Assembly: GCA_029580855.1 (NCBI GenBank)
Contig: JAKPQH010000018.1
Coordinates: 1 to 37,449, forward strand
Reading direction: 5' to 3'
Source of the DNA: a bacterium
GTDB lineage: Bacteria > Methylomirabilota > Methylomirabilia > Methylomirabilales > 2-02-FULL-66-22
Length of the DNA stretch: 37,449 bases
Part shown: positions 14,012 to 22,114 of the stretch, piece after piece
How positions within the stretch are numbered: position 1 is the first letter of the stretch
Layout: each line of letters opens with the position of its first letter
Made by a program: the position numbers and the translations under genes
The notes under the pieces: model-generated
Told to the model about the DNA's origin: nothing
The model's database searches: none
What the model saw: the letters and a program-made list of their open reading frames with translations, nothing else

Positions 14012-14962
14012 ATGAGCGGTGAGCTGGTGCTGACGTCGGGGCGGGCGAATCCCCGGTTGTCACAGGAGATCGCGGAGTCGCTGGGGATGCGGCTGGCGGA
14101 GACGGAGGTGACGGAGTTCTCGGACGGCGAGGTGTTCGTCCAGGTGAACGAGAATGTCCGCGGCGCGGATGTTTTCGTCATCCAACCCACCTGTCACCCC
14201 GTCAACCGGAACATCATGGAGCTCCTCATCATCATCGACGCGCTGAAGCGGGCGTCGGCCTCCCGGATCACCGCGGTGATTCCCTATTACGGCTACGGGC
14301 GCCAGGATCGCAAGGTGCAGCCCCGGGTTCCCATCACCGCCAAACTGGTAGCGGACCTGATCACCGCCGCCGGGGCGCACCGGGTACTGACCATGGACCT
14401 GCACGCCGGGCAGATTCAGGGCTTTTTCAACATCCCCGTGGACCACCTGTTTGCGGCCCCGGTGCTCCTGCAGTACCTGCAGGAGCGCCGGGTTCAGGGC
14501 GCCTGGCAGGATCTGGTGGTCGTCTCCCCCGACGCGGGGGGCGTGGAGCGGGCCCGGGCTTTCGCCAAGCGCCTGGGGACGTCGCTGGCCATCATGGACA
14601 AACGCCGCACCGGCATCAACGAGGCGAAGATCATGCATGTCATCGGCGAGGTGCGCGACCGGGACGTGATCCTGCTGGATGACATGATCGATACCGCGGG
14701 GAGCATCACGCAGGCGGTGCAGGCCTTGCGTCAGGAGGGCGCCCGCCGCATCCTGGCCAGCTGTACCCACGCCGTGCTCTCCGGCCAGGCTTTGGAGCGC
14801 TTGGAGCGGTCGGAGATCGAAGAGGTGGTCGTCACCAACACGATCCCTTTGCGGGACGAGCAGACCTGCAAGAAGATCACCGTGCTTTCGGTGGCCCCGC
14901 TCCTGGGCGAGGCCATCCGGCGGATTCACACCGAGACCTCGGTGAGCTCGCTGTTCGTGTGA
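14012..14962 (+). CDS. prs: Ribose-phosphate pyrophosphokinase (PRPP synthetase)
   Basis: PRPP synthetase makes phosphoribosyl pyrophosphate from ribose 5-phosphate and ATP, for nucleotide, histidine and tryptophan synthesis. The 316-residue protein matches the class I enzyme in length. Key motifs: [16 protein letters not shown] (ATP/allosteric region), [11 protein letters not shown] (93-101), [13 protein letters not shown] with His131, the flexible loop [11 protein letters not shown] (195-205), and the PRPP-binding loop [12 protein letters not shown] (220-231). It starts at ATG 14012 after GGGAAAGGGA. It follows ispE by 48 bases and precedes rplY and pth, giving the widespread ispE-prs-rplY-pth order. 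Confidence 0.97.
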   Translation: MSGELVLTSGRANPRLSQEIAESLGMRLAETEVTEFSDGEVFVQVNENVRGADVFVIQPTCHPVNRNIMELLIIIDALKRASASRITAVIPYYGYGRQDRKVQPRVPITAKLVADLITAAGAHRVLTMDLHAGQIQGFFNIPVDHLFAAPVLLQYLQERRVQGAWQDLVVVSPDAGGVERARAFAKRLGTSLAIMDKRRTGINEAKIMHVIGEVRDRDVILLDDMIDTAGSITQAVQALRQEGARRILASCTHAVLSGQALERLERSEIEEVVVTNTIPLRDEQTCKKITVLSVAPLLGEAIRRIHTETSVSSLFV

Positions 14963-15025
14963 GGCGGCCGCGAGTCGGCGAGGCACCCTCGACATGGGAT
15001 TGGCAGAACGCTGGTGGAGGCGAGC

Positions 15026-15745
15026 ATGGCAACCGTGGACTTGCAAGGCGAAATCCGAACCCAGGTGGGGAAACAGGTGGCGAAGCGGCTGCGCCGAGCC
15101 CAACGGATCCCCGCCGTCGTCTACGGCGGGCCGGGCGGCCCGGTCCCCGTGGCGGTGAATCCTCAAGCGCTTCTGGCGGCGCTGGAGTCGGGGGAAAACA
15201 CCCTGATCAACCTGTCCCTCTCGGGCGGCGCGGCGCCGCAGAGCTCTCTGGTGATCCTGAAGGAGCTGCAGCGGGAGCCGGTGAAGGGACGCCCCCTGCA
15301 CGCCGATTTCCAGGCCATCTCCATGGAACGGAAGATCCGCGTGGAAGTGCCCGTGGTCCTCGACGGCGTTCCCATCGGCGTCAAGGACAAAGGCGGGATC
15401 CTGGAACACACCCTGCGGCAGCTGGCCGTCGAGTGTCTGCCGATCAACATCCCGGAGAAGTTTTTGGTGGACGTCTCCGGCCTGGACATCGGCAACGCCC
15501 TGCACGTGCGGGACGTCCAGATGGCGGAGGGGATTCGGATCCTGGACGACGGCGGACGCGTGCTCGCGTCGGTCTCAGCGCCCGCGGCGGAGGAAGTGGC
15601 CGCGCCCGTCGAGGAGGCGCCGGTAGAGCCGGAGGTCGTCGGCAAGAAGGAGAAGGAAGAGCCCGAAGCCGCCGCCGAGGCCAAGTCCAAAACCGCAACC
15701 GAGGCCAAGCCCAAAGCCGCCGCAACCGAGGCCAAGCCCAAGTAG
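15026..15745 (+). CDS. rplY: 50S ribosomal protein L25 (general stress protein Ctc type)
   Basis: L25 of the long Ctc/TL5 type binds 5S rRNA. The 239-residue protein has the N-terminal 5S-binding domain (LRRAQRIPAVVYGG, then LHADFQAI at about 94) and the C-terminal TL5 domain (IPEKFLVDVSGLDIGNALHV). It ends in a low-complexity Ala/Glu/Lys tail from about residue 190, with repeated EAKPK-like units. Such tails vary widely and are probably disordered. ATG 15026 follows GGTGGAGGCGAGC; a GTG 12 bases upstream is less likely. The stop codon is immediately followed by the GTG of pth, so the two are tightly coupled. Confidence 0.93.
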   Translation: MATVDLQGEIRTQVGKQVAKRLRRAQRIPAVVYGGPGGPVPVAVNPQALLAALESGENTLINLSLSGGAAPQSSLVILKELQREPVKGRPLHADFQAISMERKIRVEVPVVLDGVPIGVKDKGGILEHTLRQLAVECLPINIPEKFLVDVSGLDIGNALHVRDVQMAEGIRILDDGGRVLASVSAPAAEEVAAPVEEAPVEPEVVGKKEKEEPEAAAEAKSKTATEAKPKAAATEAKPK

Positions 15746-16357
15746 GTGGCGGCCATCGGCGACATCCACTGGCTGGTGGTGGGTCTGGGCAATCCCGGAC
15801 CGGCCTACCTCCGCACCCGGCACAACATCGGCTTTGCGGTGGTGGAGCGCGTGGCGGCGGAGGCGGGGGTGCAGTTTGTTTCCGGGCCGGCGGAGAGCCA
15901 GCTGGCTCCGGTTCGGTTCGCGTCGGTGCCGGTTCTGCTGCTGAAGCCGCAGACGTTCATGAACCGGAGCGGGGCGGCCGTGGCCGGATGGATCGCGCGG
16001 CTCGGCCTTCCGCCGGGGAGATTGATCGTCGTGCACGACGATCTGGATCTCCCCGTCGGGCGCCTGCGCATCGTGACGGCGGCGGGGACGGGCGGACACC
16101 GGGGCGTCGGTTCCATCCAGGAGGTGCTGGGCACCGCGGATTTCCCGCGCATCCGGGTCGGCATCGGCCGGCCGGGGATCGGCGAGGACGCGGCGGGACG
16201 GGTCCTGGCCGACGCCGCGCCGGAGGAGTCGCCGGCGCTCGGCGAGGCGGTGGCACGGGCCGCCGAGGCGGTGCGGAGCGTGATCCTGGAAGGGCTTGGC
16301 GCCGCCATGAACCGATACAACGCCCGCCCGCGGCCCGCGGCGGGCGCGCCGGAGTGA
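15746..16357 (+). CDS. pth: Peptidyl-tRNA hydrolase
   Basis: Pth frees tRNA from peptidyl-tRNA dropped by stalled ribosomes. The 203-residue enzyme has GLGNPGPAYLRTRHNIGF with Asn16 and catalytic His26, KPQTFMNRSG with Asn73, and HDDLDLPVG with Asp98. The loop that is GGHNG in E. coli reads GGHRG here (Arg119), a variant I recall from other bacterial lineages, so activity should be kept. It starts at GTG 15746 directly after the rplY stop codon, with the ribosome entering from rplY translation. The gap to rpsF is 50 bases. Confidence 0.95.
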   Translation: MAAIGDIHWLVVGLGNPGPAYLRTRHNIGFAVVERVAAEAGVQFVSGPAESQLAPVRFASVPVLLLKPQTFMNRSGAAVAGWIARLGLPPGRLIVVHDDLDLPVGRLRIVTAAGTGGHRGVGSIQEVLGTADFPRIRVGIGRPGIGEDAAGRVLADAAPEESPALGEAVARAAEAVRSVILEGLGAAMNRYNARPRPAAGAPE

Positions 16358-16407
16358 GACGGCGGGCCGGGGCGGAGAACCTGGAAGACACGAGGGAGGT
16401 GAGCAGC

Positions 16408-16758
16408 GTGCGATCATACGAGGTGATCTTTATCCTGGACCCCGCCCTGGGGGACGACGGGGTGGACGCCGCGGTCGCGGCCGCCAAGGCGGTGCTGGCC
16501 AAGGCGGGCGGCGAGGTTGTGGAGGTCCAGAAGTGGGGGAAGAAGCGTCTGGCGTACGACATCAAGAAACGGCGCGAGGGGCACTACGTGTATTGCCGCG
16601 CCCAGGCGTCCGGCAATGCCGTGGCGGAGCTGGAGCGCCACCTGAAGATTGCGGAGCCGGTGCTGAAATTCATGACCGTGCTGGTCCAGACGCCCCGGCG
16701 GAAGGCGACCAAGGCCAGCGCGCCCGCCCGTGCCGAGGCGACTCCTGCGGAGGCCTGA
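16408..16758 (+). CDS. rpsF: 30S ribosomal protein S6
   Basis: S6 sits on the platform of the 30S subunit beside S18. The 116-residue protein opens RSYEVIFILDPAL and has the conserved WGKKRLAYDIKKRREGHYVY block, then LKIAEPVLKFMTV. An Ala/Thr/Pro-rich tail replaces the acidic tail of E. coli. GTG 16408 is chosen because GGGAGGTG ends 8 bases upstream; GTG 16399 overlaps that site. First gene of the classic rpsF-ssb-rpsR-rplI cluster, where S6 and S18 bind together and in many bacteria autoregulate through the leader. The 50-base leader here is too short for me to call that structure. Confidence 0.95.
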   Translation: MRSYEVIFILDPALGDDGVDAAVAAAKAVLAKAGGEVVEVQKWGKKRLAYDIKKRREGHYVYCRAQASGNAVAELERHLKIAEPVLKFMTVLVQTPRRKATKASAPARAEATPAEA

Positions 16759-16760
16759 CC

Positions 16761-17171
16761 ATGGCCAGCTTCAACAAGGTCATCCTGATGGGGAATCTGA
16801 CGCGCGACCCTGAGCTCCGGTACACCCCGAGCGGGGCGCCGGTGTGCAACTTCGATCTGGCGATGAACCGCTCTTACACCACGCAGGGCGGGGAGCGCCG
16901 CGACGAGGTGTGCTACGTCACCGTCGTGGTCTGGGGCAAGCAGGCCGAGAGCTGCGCGGAGTATCTGGCCAAGGGGCGTTCGGTGCTGGTGGACGGACAC
17001 CTGCAGCAGCGCTCCTGGGAGACCCCGGAGGGTCAGAAGCGTACAAAACACGAGGTCGTCGCCGAGCGGGTCCAGTTCCTGGGGCCGCGCAAAGGCGCCG
17101 CGAGCCCGACCGGGGCCGAGGAGGAGGCAGAGGCGCCACGGCCTGCGGAGCACGAGGACGTGCCGTTTTAG
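16761..17171 (+). CDS. ssb: Single-stranded DNA-binding protein
   Basis: SSB protects single-stranded DNA in replication and repair. The 136-residue protein has the OB fold: SFNKVILMGNLTRDPELRYT, then VCNFDLAMNRSY, VTVVVWGKQAESCAEYLAKG and VDGHLQQRSWE. A short disordered linker leads to the C-terminal tip EHEDVPF, which recruits partner proteins in the way of the usual DDDIPF. The linker is only about 25 residues, shorter than in E. coli. It begins 2 bases after the rpsF stop codon, so the genes are co-transcribed. Confidence 0.97.
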   Translation: MASFNKVILMGNLTRDPELRYTPSGAPVCNFDLAMNRSYTTQGGERRDEVCYVTVVVWGKQAESCAEYLAKGRSVLVDGHLQQRSWETPEGQKRTKHEVVAERVQFLGPRKGAASPTGAEEEAEAPRPAEHEDVPF

Positions 17172-17173
17172 GA

Positions 17174-17218
17174 ACCGATCGGTCGGATCGGACGGATCGG
17201 ACCGATCAGACGGATCAA
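17174..17218. repeat. Five tandem 9-nt units (ACGGATCGG-like)
   Basis: Five contiguous 9-nt units read ACCGATCGG, TCGGATCGG, ACGGATCGG, ACCGATCAG and ACGGATCAA. They fill almost the whole spacer between the ssb stop codon and the ribosome site of rpsR. Because the unit contains GATC-centred palindromes, the RNA can fold in several registers. Confidence 0.85.
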
Positions 17219-17231
17219 AGGAGAGTTTGGC

Positions 17232-17468
17232 GTGCTGAAGAAACGGCGGACGTATCGTCGGCAGAAGGTGTGCAAGTTCTGTCTGGACAAGGTCGTTCTG
17301 GTGGATTTCAAGGATGTGAAGCGGCTGCGCGGTTTTGTCAGCGACCGCGGTAAGATCATCCCGCGCCGGATCTCGGGGAATTGCGCCTACCACCAGCGGC
17401 AGCTGACGGTGGCGATCAAACGCGCGCGCAGCATCGCTCTTCTGGCGTTCGCCGCGGAAGCGTCGTAG
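17232..17468 (+). CDS. rpsR: 30S ribosomal protein S18, zinc-binding type
   Basis: S18 binds next to S6 on the 30S platform. The 78-residue protein reads [14 protein letters not shown] and [20 protein letters not shown]. Cys14, Cys17, Cys51 and His54 form a likely zinc site (the C+ form), unlike the zinc-free E. coli protein. GTG 17232 follows AAAGGAGAG. The gene is separated from ssb by the 9-nt repeat cluster, which becomes part of its leader. Confidence 0.95.
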   Translation: MLKKRRTYRRQKVCKFCLDKVVLVDFKDVKRLRGFVSDRGKIIPRRISGNCAYHQRQLTVAIKRARSIALLAFAAEAS

Positions 17469-17494
17469 ACGGCGCCGGGGGGAGGTCGGGCGCA

Positions 17495-18463
17495 GTGGAC
17501 GCCGGGGTTCGGGGACGGCAGTGGATGGCCAGGACGGCGGAGGCGGTGCTGGCCAGCGTCCTGGCCGTCGGGCTGTTCGCCTCGGGCAGCTTTTTCCCGG
17601 TCCTGGGGATCGCCCTGAGCCTCTTGTGCCCGCTCCCGTTCGTGGCCGTGGGATTGCGCCACGGGCGGGCGGCGCTCGTGCTCGCGCTGGCGCTCGCGAC
17701 GCTCATCCTGATCGTGCCCCTGTCGACCCCACAGGGCATCGTCTTCCTGCTGGAGTTCGGCGCCCCGGCCGTCGTCCTGGAAACCGGCCTGCGCCGCGGG
17801 GTGCGCTCGGAGACATTGGCGCTGGGCGTGGCCGCGGTCCTGGCGCTGGGCGGCATGGCGGTGTTGGTGTACGCGTCGGGGCACTGGGACCGGCCGGTCG
17901 CCGCCGTCGAAGAGCATCTGGGCGGCCTCCTGGACAGCATGGAGGCCCTCACGAGCCAGTGGGGTCTCTCCGACGCGCCGACTCCGGCGGATGCGCCCAC
18001 CCGGCGGCTGCGGGGCGTGCTACTGGCGGCATTCCCCGGCCTGCTGTTCGTCGGCAGCCTCCTCACGGGGGCGGGATACGTGCTGGCGCTCCAGTTCCTG
18101 GTGCGGCGCTGGCCCGCGCAGTTGGGCGCGCTTCAACCGGCGGCCTTCCGCTGGGAGCTTCCGGAGGTGCTGGTCTGGGCGTTCATCGGTTCCGGGGCGC
18201 TCTTCCTGACCGGGGTGCCCGGGTTGCGCGTGGCGGGGCTGAACGGGCTCGTCGTTCTCTTGGGCCTCTATTTTCTGCAGGGCTTGAGCATCGCGGCGTT
18301 TCTGTTCCGCCGCTTCCAGTTGCCCCGCTTTTTGGCGACGCTGTCGGTGATCCTGTTGGTGTTCCAGCCGGTCTTTGCATTGCTGGTGGCCGGGCTGGGG
18401 CTGTTCGACGTGTGGTTTGCCTTTCGGCGGCTGAGTATCCCGCGGTCGCCGCGACGGACATGA
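17495..18463 (+). CDS. DUF2232 (YybS-like) polytopic membrane protein
   Basis: A 322-residue inner-membrane protein with about eight hydrophobic segments, from EAVLASVLAVGLFASGSFF to FALLVAGLGLFDVWFAFRRL. The last segment, with its FD-WF-FRRL end, matches the DUF2232/YybS family as I remember it. Members of this family often lie between rpsR and rplI in Deltaproteobacteria and Firmicutes-like clusters. No biochemical function is established to my knowledge. A soluble loop of about 45 residues (about 125-170) lies in the middle. GTG 17495 follows a strong GGGGGGAGG; ATG 17525 is the alternative start and would remove 10 residues. Confidence 0.75.
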   Translation: MDAGVRGRQWMARTAEAVLASVLAVGLFASGSFFPVLGIALSLLCPLPFVAVGLRHGRAALVLALALATLILIVPLSTPQGIVFLLEFGAPAVVLETGLRRGVRSETLALGVAAVLALGGMAVLVYASGHWDRPVAAVEEHLGGLLDSMEALTSQWGLSDAPTPADAPTRRLRGVLLAAFPGLLFVGSLLTGAGYVLALQFLVRRWPAQLGALQPAAFRWELPEVLVWAFIGSGALFLTGVPGLRVAGLNGLVVLLGLYFLQGLSIAAFLFRRFQLPRFLATLSVILLVFQPVFALLVAGLGLFDVWFAFRRLSIPRSPRRT

Positions 18464-18528
18464 CAGGCTGCCGAAAAAGAGGCCCTTTTTGAGCGGCCTG
18501 GGGAACGCGACGTACCGAGTGTCGCGTT
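18464..18528. other. Two hairpins in the rplI leader
   Basis: The first hairpin pairs AAAAAG (18474-18479) with CTTTTT (18485-18490) inside an outer stem CAGGC (18464-18468) / GGCCTG. The second is a perfect 8-bp stem AACGCGAC (18504-18511) / GTCGCGTT (18521-18528) with a 9-nt loop. The first begins GGCTGCCGAAAA right after a stop codon; the end of the reductase gene at 8993 has a near-identical GGCTGTCGAAAA start. It may be a weak terminator, a processing site or a dispersed element. Confidence 0.5.
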
Positions 18529-18589
18529 GTCTGGTGCCGCGTGCCGAGCGTGGCGCTTCGAGACCCAAGCAGACGAGACGGAGCCAACG

Positions 18590-19126
18590 ATGAAAGTAAT
18601 TCTGATGCAGAAGATCGAGCGGTTGGGAGAGCCCGGGCAGCAGGTGGACGTGGCCGACGGGTATGCGCGGAACTTCCTCCTGCCCAAGAACCTCGCCGTC
18701 GTGGCGACGCCGGGCCGCATGCGTTCCTTGGCCCAGCTCACGGCTCAGGCCCGGAACCGGGAGGACCGGAGCAAGCAAGAGGCGGTCGTCCTGGCCGAGC
18801 GTCTCGCCGCGGTCCAGATCACGCTGGCGCGGCGCGCCACCGAGGAGATTCCCGCGGAGGCGCCCGCCGCTCCCGCGCCGGCCGCGGAGGTCGCGCCGGC
18901 CGAAGGGGCCCCGCCCGCCGCTCCCGCGCCCGTCGCGCCGCGGCTTTTCGGCTCGGTGACCAGTCACGACCTCAGCGAAGCGCTGGCGGCGCAGGGTCTG
19001 ACGGTGGACAAGAAGAAGATCCAGCTCCCCGAACCGATCAAGACGCTGGGAGTGCACAAGGTGCCGGTGCGCCTGCACGCGGACGTGCTGGCTGAGCTGA
19101 CCGTCACGGTGGAGCGCGAGGCCTGA
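18590..19126 (+). CDS. rplI: 50S ribosomal protein L9 with an Ala/Pro-rich insert
   Basis: L9 spans the 50S surface near the L1 stalk. The N-terminal domain is standard (MKVILMQKIERLGEPGQQVD, GYARNFLLPKNLA) and the C-terminal domain is standard (LFGSVTSHDLSEAL, VDKKKIQLPEPIKTLG). Between them, residues 84-117 are an insert made largely of Ala and Pro (for example EAPAAPAPAAEVAPAEG). The protein therefore has 178 residues against about 148 in typical L9. The insert falls where the long connecting helix meets domain 2, so it would add a flexible linker. The ATG is preceded by GACGGAGCCAACG. The upstream spacer has two hairpins. Confidence 0.95.
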   Translation: MKVILMQKIERLGEPGQQVDVADGYARNFLLPKNLAVVATPGRMRSLAQLTAQARNREDRSKQEAVVLAERLAAVQITLARRATEEIPAEAPAAPAPAAEVAPAEGAPPAAPAPVAPRLFGSVTSHDLSEALAAQGLTVDKKKIQLPEPIKTLGVHKVPVRLHADVLAELTVTVEREA

Positions 19127-19152
19127 GGCGGAGTCGCTCGTCCGGTTTCCCT

Positions 19153-20517
19153 ATGCCCGAGACCGCGGTCGTATCGGACAGAATCCCTCCGCAGAATCTC
19201 GAGGCGGAGGTCTCCGTCCTCGGGGCGGTCCTGCAGGAATCCGGGGCCCTCCTGAGGGCCATGGAGCTCCTCCGGCCGGGCGACTTCTACAAAGAGGCCC
19301 ACCGGAAGATCTTCGCCGCCTGCGTCGAGCTCTTCGAGAAGAACGAGCCGGTCGATCTCGTCACGCTGGCCAACGAGCTCATGCGGCGGAAGGTGCTGGA
19401 CGAGGTCGGCGGGGCCAGCTATCTCGCCTCGCTGGTGGACGCGGTGCCGACCGCAGCCAACATCGTCCACCACGCCCGCATCGTCAAAGACAAGGCGCTG
19501 CTGGCGGCCCTCATCCAGAAGGGGACGGCGGTGGTGGGGCGGGCCTACGCCGACACCGACGACGTGGACGAGGTGTTGGACTGGGCCGAGCAGCAGATCT
19601 TCGAGATCTCGCAAGAAAAGATCAGCCGGTCCTTTGTCCCGGTCAAGAACATTCTCAAGGGCACCTTCCAGCTCATCGAGACCCTCTACGAGCGCAAGAG
19701 TCACGTCACCGGCGTGCCCACCGGGTTCCGCAAGTTCGACGAGATGACGGCCGGCCTCCAGCCGTCGGACCTCGTCGTGGTGGCGGGCCGCCCCTCCATG
19801 GGGAAGACCAGTTTCGCCCTGAACATCGCCCAGCACGCCGCCGTCCAGGAGCGCATCCCGATCGCCATCTTCAGCCTGGAGATGTCCAAGGAGCAGCTCG
19901 TGCAGCGCATGCTCTGCTCCGTGGCGAAGGTGGACTCGCACAAGCTGCGCACCGGGTTCCTGTCGGACTCGGACTGGCCGAAGCTGACCACGGGCGCCGG
20001 GATCCTGTCCGAGTCGCCCATCTTCATCGACGACACGCCCGGCATCTCGCTCCTGGAAATGCGGGCCAAGGCCCGGCGGCTGAAGGCCGAGCAGGGGCTG
20101 GGCCTGGTGGTGATCGACTACCTGCAGCTCGTCTCGGGCCGAGGCCGGGCCGAAAGCCGGCAGCAGGAGATCTCGGAGATCTCGCGGTCGCTGAAGGCCA
20201 TGGCCAAGGAGCTGAGCGTTCCCGTGATGGCGCTGTCCCAGCTGTCGCGGGCGGTGGAATCGCGACAGCCCCCGCGGCCGCAGCTCTCCGATCTCCGGGA
20301 GTCCGGGGCCATCGAGCAGGACGCCGATCTGGTGACGTTCCTGTACCGCCCGGCGTTCTACCGGATTCGCAAGGACGAAGACCCGGACGAGCCCGAGGAC
20401 AACACCACCGAAGTGATCATCGGGAAGCAGCGCAACGGGCCCACCGGGACCGTGAATCTCGCCTTCTTGCGGGAGTATACGCGGTTCGAGGAGCAAGAAC
20501 GGCAACGGGACTTTTGA
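19153..20517 (+). CDS. dnaB: Replicative DNA helicase DnaB
   Basis: DnaB is the hexameric helicase that unwinds DNA at the fork. The 454-residue protein opens RIPPQNLEAEVSVLGAVLQ, the usual N-terminal collar. The RecA-like domain has Walker A GRPSMGKTSFALNIA, the FSLEMSKEQLVQRML motif, Walker B LVVIDYLQLVSG and the SQLSRAVESR arginine-finger region. It ends with IGKQRNGPTGTVNLAFL. No intein is present. It follows rplI by 26 bases in the classic rpsF-ssb-rpsR-rplI-dnaB order. Confidence 0.97.
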   Translation: MPETAVVSDRIPPQNLEAEVSVLGAVLQESGALLRAMELLRPGDFYKEAHRKIFAACVELFEKNEPVDLVTLANELMRRKVLDEVGGASYLASLVDAVPTAANIVHHARIVKDKALLAALIQKGTAVVGRAYADTDDVDEVLDWAEQQIFEISQEKISRSFVPVKNILKGTFQLIETLYERKSHVTGVPTGFRKFDEMTAGLQPSDLVVVAGRPSMGKTSFALNIAQHAAVQERIPIAIFSLEMSKEQLVQRMLCSVAKVDSHKLRTGFLSDSDWPKLTTGAGILSESPIFIDDTPGISLLEMRAKARRLKAEQGLGLVVIDYLQLVSGRGRAESRQQEISEISRSLKAMAKELSVPVMALSQLSRAVESRQPPRPQLSDLRESGAIEQDADLVTFLYRPAFYRIRKDEDPDEPEDNTTEVIIGKQRNGPTGTVNLAFLREYTRFEEQERQRDF

Positions 20518-20533
20518 TGCCCCCGAGGATGCG

Positions 20534-22114
20534 GTGACAACCATTTGGCAGGCGCGGCGGGGAGGGGGCATCTGGCGCGCCGCCGCGTGCGCGGCGCTGA
20601 TCCTGCTCGGTGTCGCGGGACCGGCCGGCCCCGGACGCGCCGAGGCGGGCGCGCCGCGCAGTCTGAATCTCTGGCCGTTTTTCGACGACCGGGTGGACCC
20701 GCTGGAGCGGGCCCGCGTGCGGAGCGGTGTCGGCCCGCTGATCCATCACGGCCGCTCGCTGGACGGGGACGTGGAGGAGCGGGGGCTGCGCCCGCTGTTT
20801 TTCTGGCGGCGGGAGAAGGGGGCGCAGACGTCGGAGTGGGAGTTCCTGTACCCGCTGGCGACGTACCGCCGACGCGAAGGCGACTGGGATTTCCAGTTCC
20901 TCCGCCTTCTCAACGCGCGTAGGGAGGGGAGTCCCCAGGCGGGCCGGGAGGAGCACGCCGATTTCTCCCCCTTCTACTTCAGTGGGGTGCGGGAGAGCGG
21001 CGAGACCTACCACGGCATCCTCCCGTTCTGGGGGAAGGTGTACGATCGGTTGTTCTGGGAAGAGTGGGAGTGGGTGCTCTTCCCGCTCTATTCCCGGACC
21101 GTCCGCTCCGGGGCGGAGACCTTTTACTTTCCCTGGCCGATCCTGTCCGTCACGCGGGGAGTGGATCCGGCCTCCCCCCATCGCGGCTTTCGGTTGGTCC
21201 CGCTGTACGGGCACGAGACAAAAGAGGGCGCCTTCGAGAAGTACTTCGCCCTCTGGCCGCTCTTCATGTACCAGCGGACCGGACTGGACGGGGATGAACC
21301 GGAGGAGATGCTGGCCTTCTTTCCCTTCTACGCGGCCCGGCGCTCCCCCAAGTGGGACCAGACGACGGTGCTGTGGCCGCTCTTCACCTATACCGACGAC
21401 CGGGGGAAAGCGTACGAGCAGTGGGACGTGGCGTGGCCCATCTTCAAATACGCGCGCGGGGAAAGCCGCCAGGCGCTCTTCATCTTCCCGCTGTACATGG
21501 AGGACCGCAAGCTCCTGCGCGACGAGTATCTGTTCCGTGAGATCCGGTACCACGATTTCGCCGTCCTCTTTCCGCTGTTCATCCGGCAACGGGAGGAGTT
21601 CATCGGCAGCCGGAAGGAGCGTTATCGCATCCTCTGGTATCTGTACTCGGACGCGCGGGAAGAGGGGCGGGACGGCGCCACGCGCCGGATCGACGTCTGG
21701 CCGTTGATGCGTTACGATCGCGACCGGGAGGGGGGCGTGGTCTTCCAGACCCTGGCGCTGCTGGAGCCGCTGCTGCCCAGGAACGAATGGATCGAGCGGA
21801 ACTACTCGCCCCTGTGGGCGCTCTACACCTACCGGGCGAACCCGGCGGGCGAGTCGGTGCATTCTTTTCTCTGGAACCTGGTCCGCCACGAGGAGACCCT
21901 GGCGGGCCGCTCCATCGAGTTTTTGGGGCCGCTCTTGGCCTACCGCGAGACGGGCACGGGTGAGGAGTTCCAGTTCTCCTTGCTGGGAGGCCTGCTCCGG
22001 TACGAGGTGAAGCGCGGCGAGCGAACCCTCAGCCTGGGCGGCGCCGAGGTGGCGAGTTGGTCCGCGACACTCCCGCCGGTGGCGACCCTCGAGGTCGCGG
22101 GGGGCAACCGGTGA
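20534..22114 (+). CDS. Exported WPLF-repeat protein of unknown function
   Basis: I do not recognise a named family. The 526-residue protein has a Sec-type signal peptide (IWRAAACAALILLGVAGPAG, probable cleavage near GRAEA). The rest is about 18 copies of a short motif of the form hydrophobic-W/F-P-L/I-F/Y followed by Y/R-rich residues, spaced 20-45 residues apart: LWPFFDDR, LFPLYSRT, LWPLFMYQR, FFPFYAARR, LWPLFTYT, AWPIFKYAR, IFPLYMEDR, LFPLFIRQR, VWPLMRYDR. Charged linkers of Asp, Glu, Arg and Lys lie between. This looks like a repeated beta-hairpin sheet facing the periplasm or outer membrane. The TGA overlaps the GTG of mlaE (GTGA), so it is coupled to the lipid-transport operon. It starts 17 bases after dnaB. 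Confidence 0.75.
   Translation: MTTIWQARRGGGIWRAAACAALILLGVAGPAGPGRAEAGAPRSLNLWPFFDDRVDPLERARVRSGVGPLIHHGRSLDGDVEERGLRPLFFWRREKGAQTSEWEFLYPLATYRRREGDWDFQFLRLLNARREGSPQAGREEHADFSPFYFSGVRESGETYHGILPFWGKVYDRLFWEEWEWVLFPLYSRTVRSGAETFYFPWPILSVTRGVDPASPHRGFRLVPLYGHETKEGAFEKYFALWPLFMYQRTGLDGDEPEEMLAFFPFYAARRSPKWDQTTVLWPLFTYTDDRGKAYEQWDVAWPIFKYARGESRQALFIFPLYMEDRKLLRDEYLFREIRYHDFAVLFPLFIRQREEFIGSRKERYRILWYLYSDAREEGRDGATRRIDVWPLMRYDRDREGGVVFQTLALLEPLLPRNEWIERNYSPLWALYTYRANPAGESVHSFLWNLVRHEETLAGRSIEFLGPLLAYRETGTGEEFQFSLLGGLLRYEVKRGERTLSLGGAEVASWSATLPPVATLEVAGGNR

Noticed and set aside
14959..16407. Long in-frame extension upstream of S6
   Set aside because: It is a shadow of rplY and pth; S6 homology and the ribosome site place the start at 16408.
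17174..17218. Possible CRISPR-like repeats
   Set aside because: Units are 9 nt and contiguous without spacers; no cas gene is present anywhere in the window.
17495..18463. Possible second toxin, transporter or prophage gene in the ribosomal cluster
   Set aside because: The hydrophobicity pattern and position between rpsR and rplI fit DUF2232; no sign of transfer.
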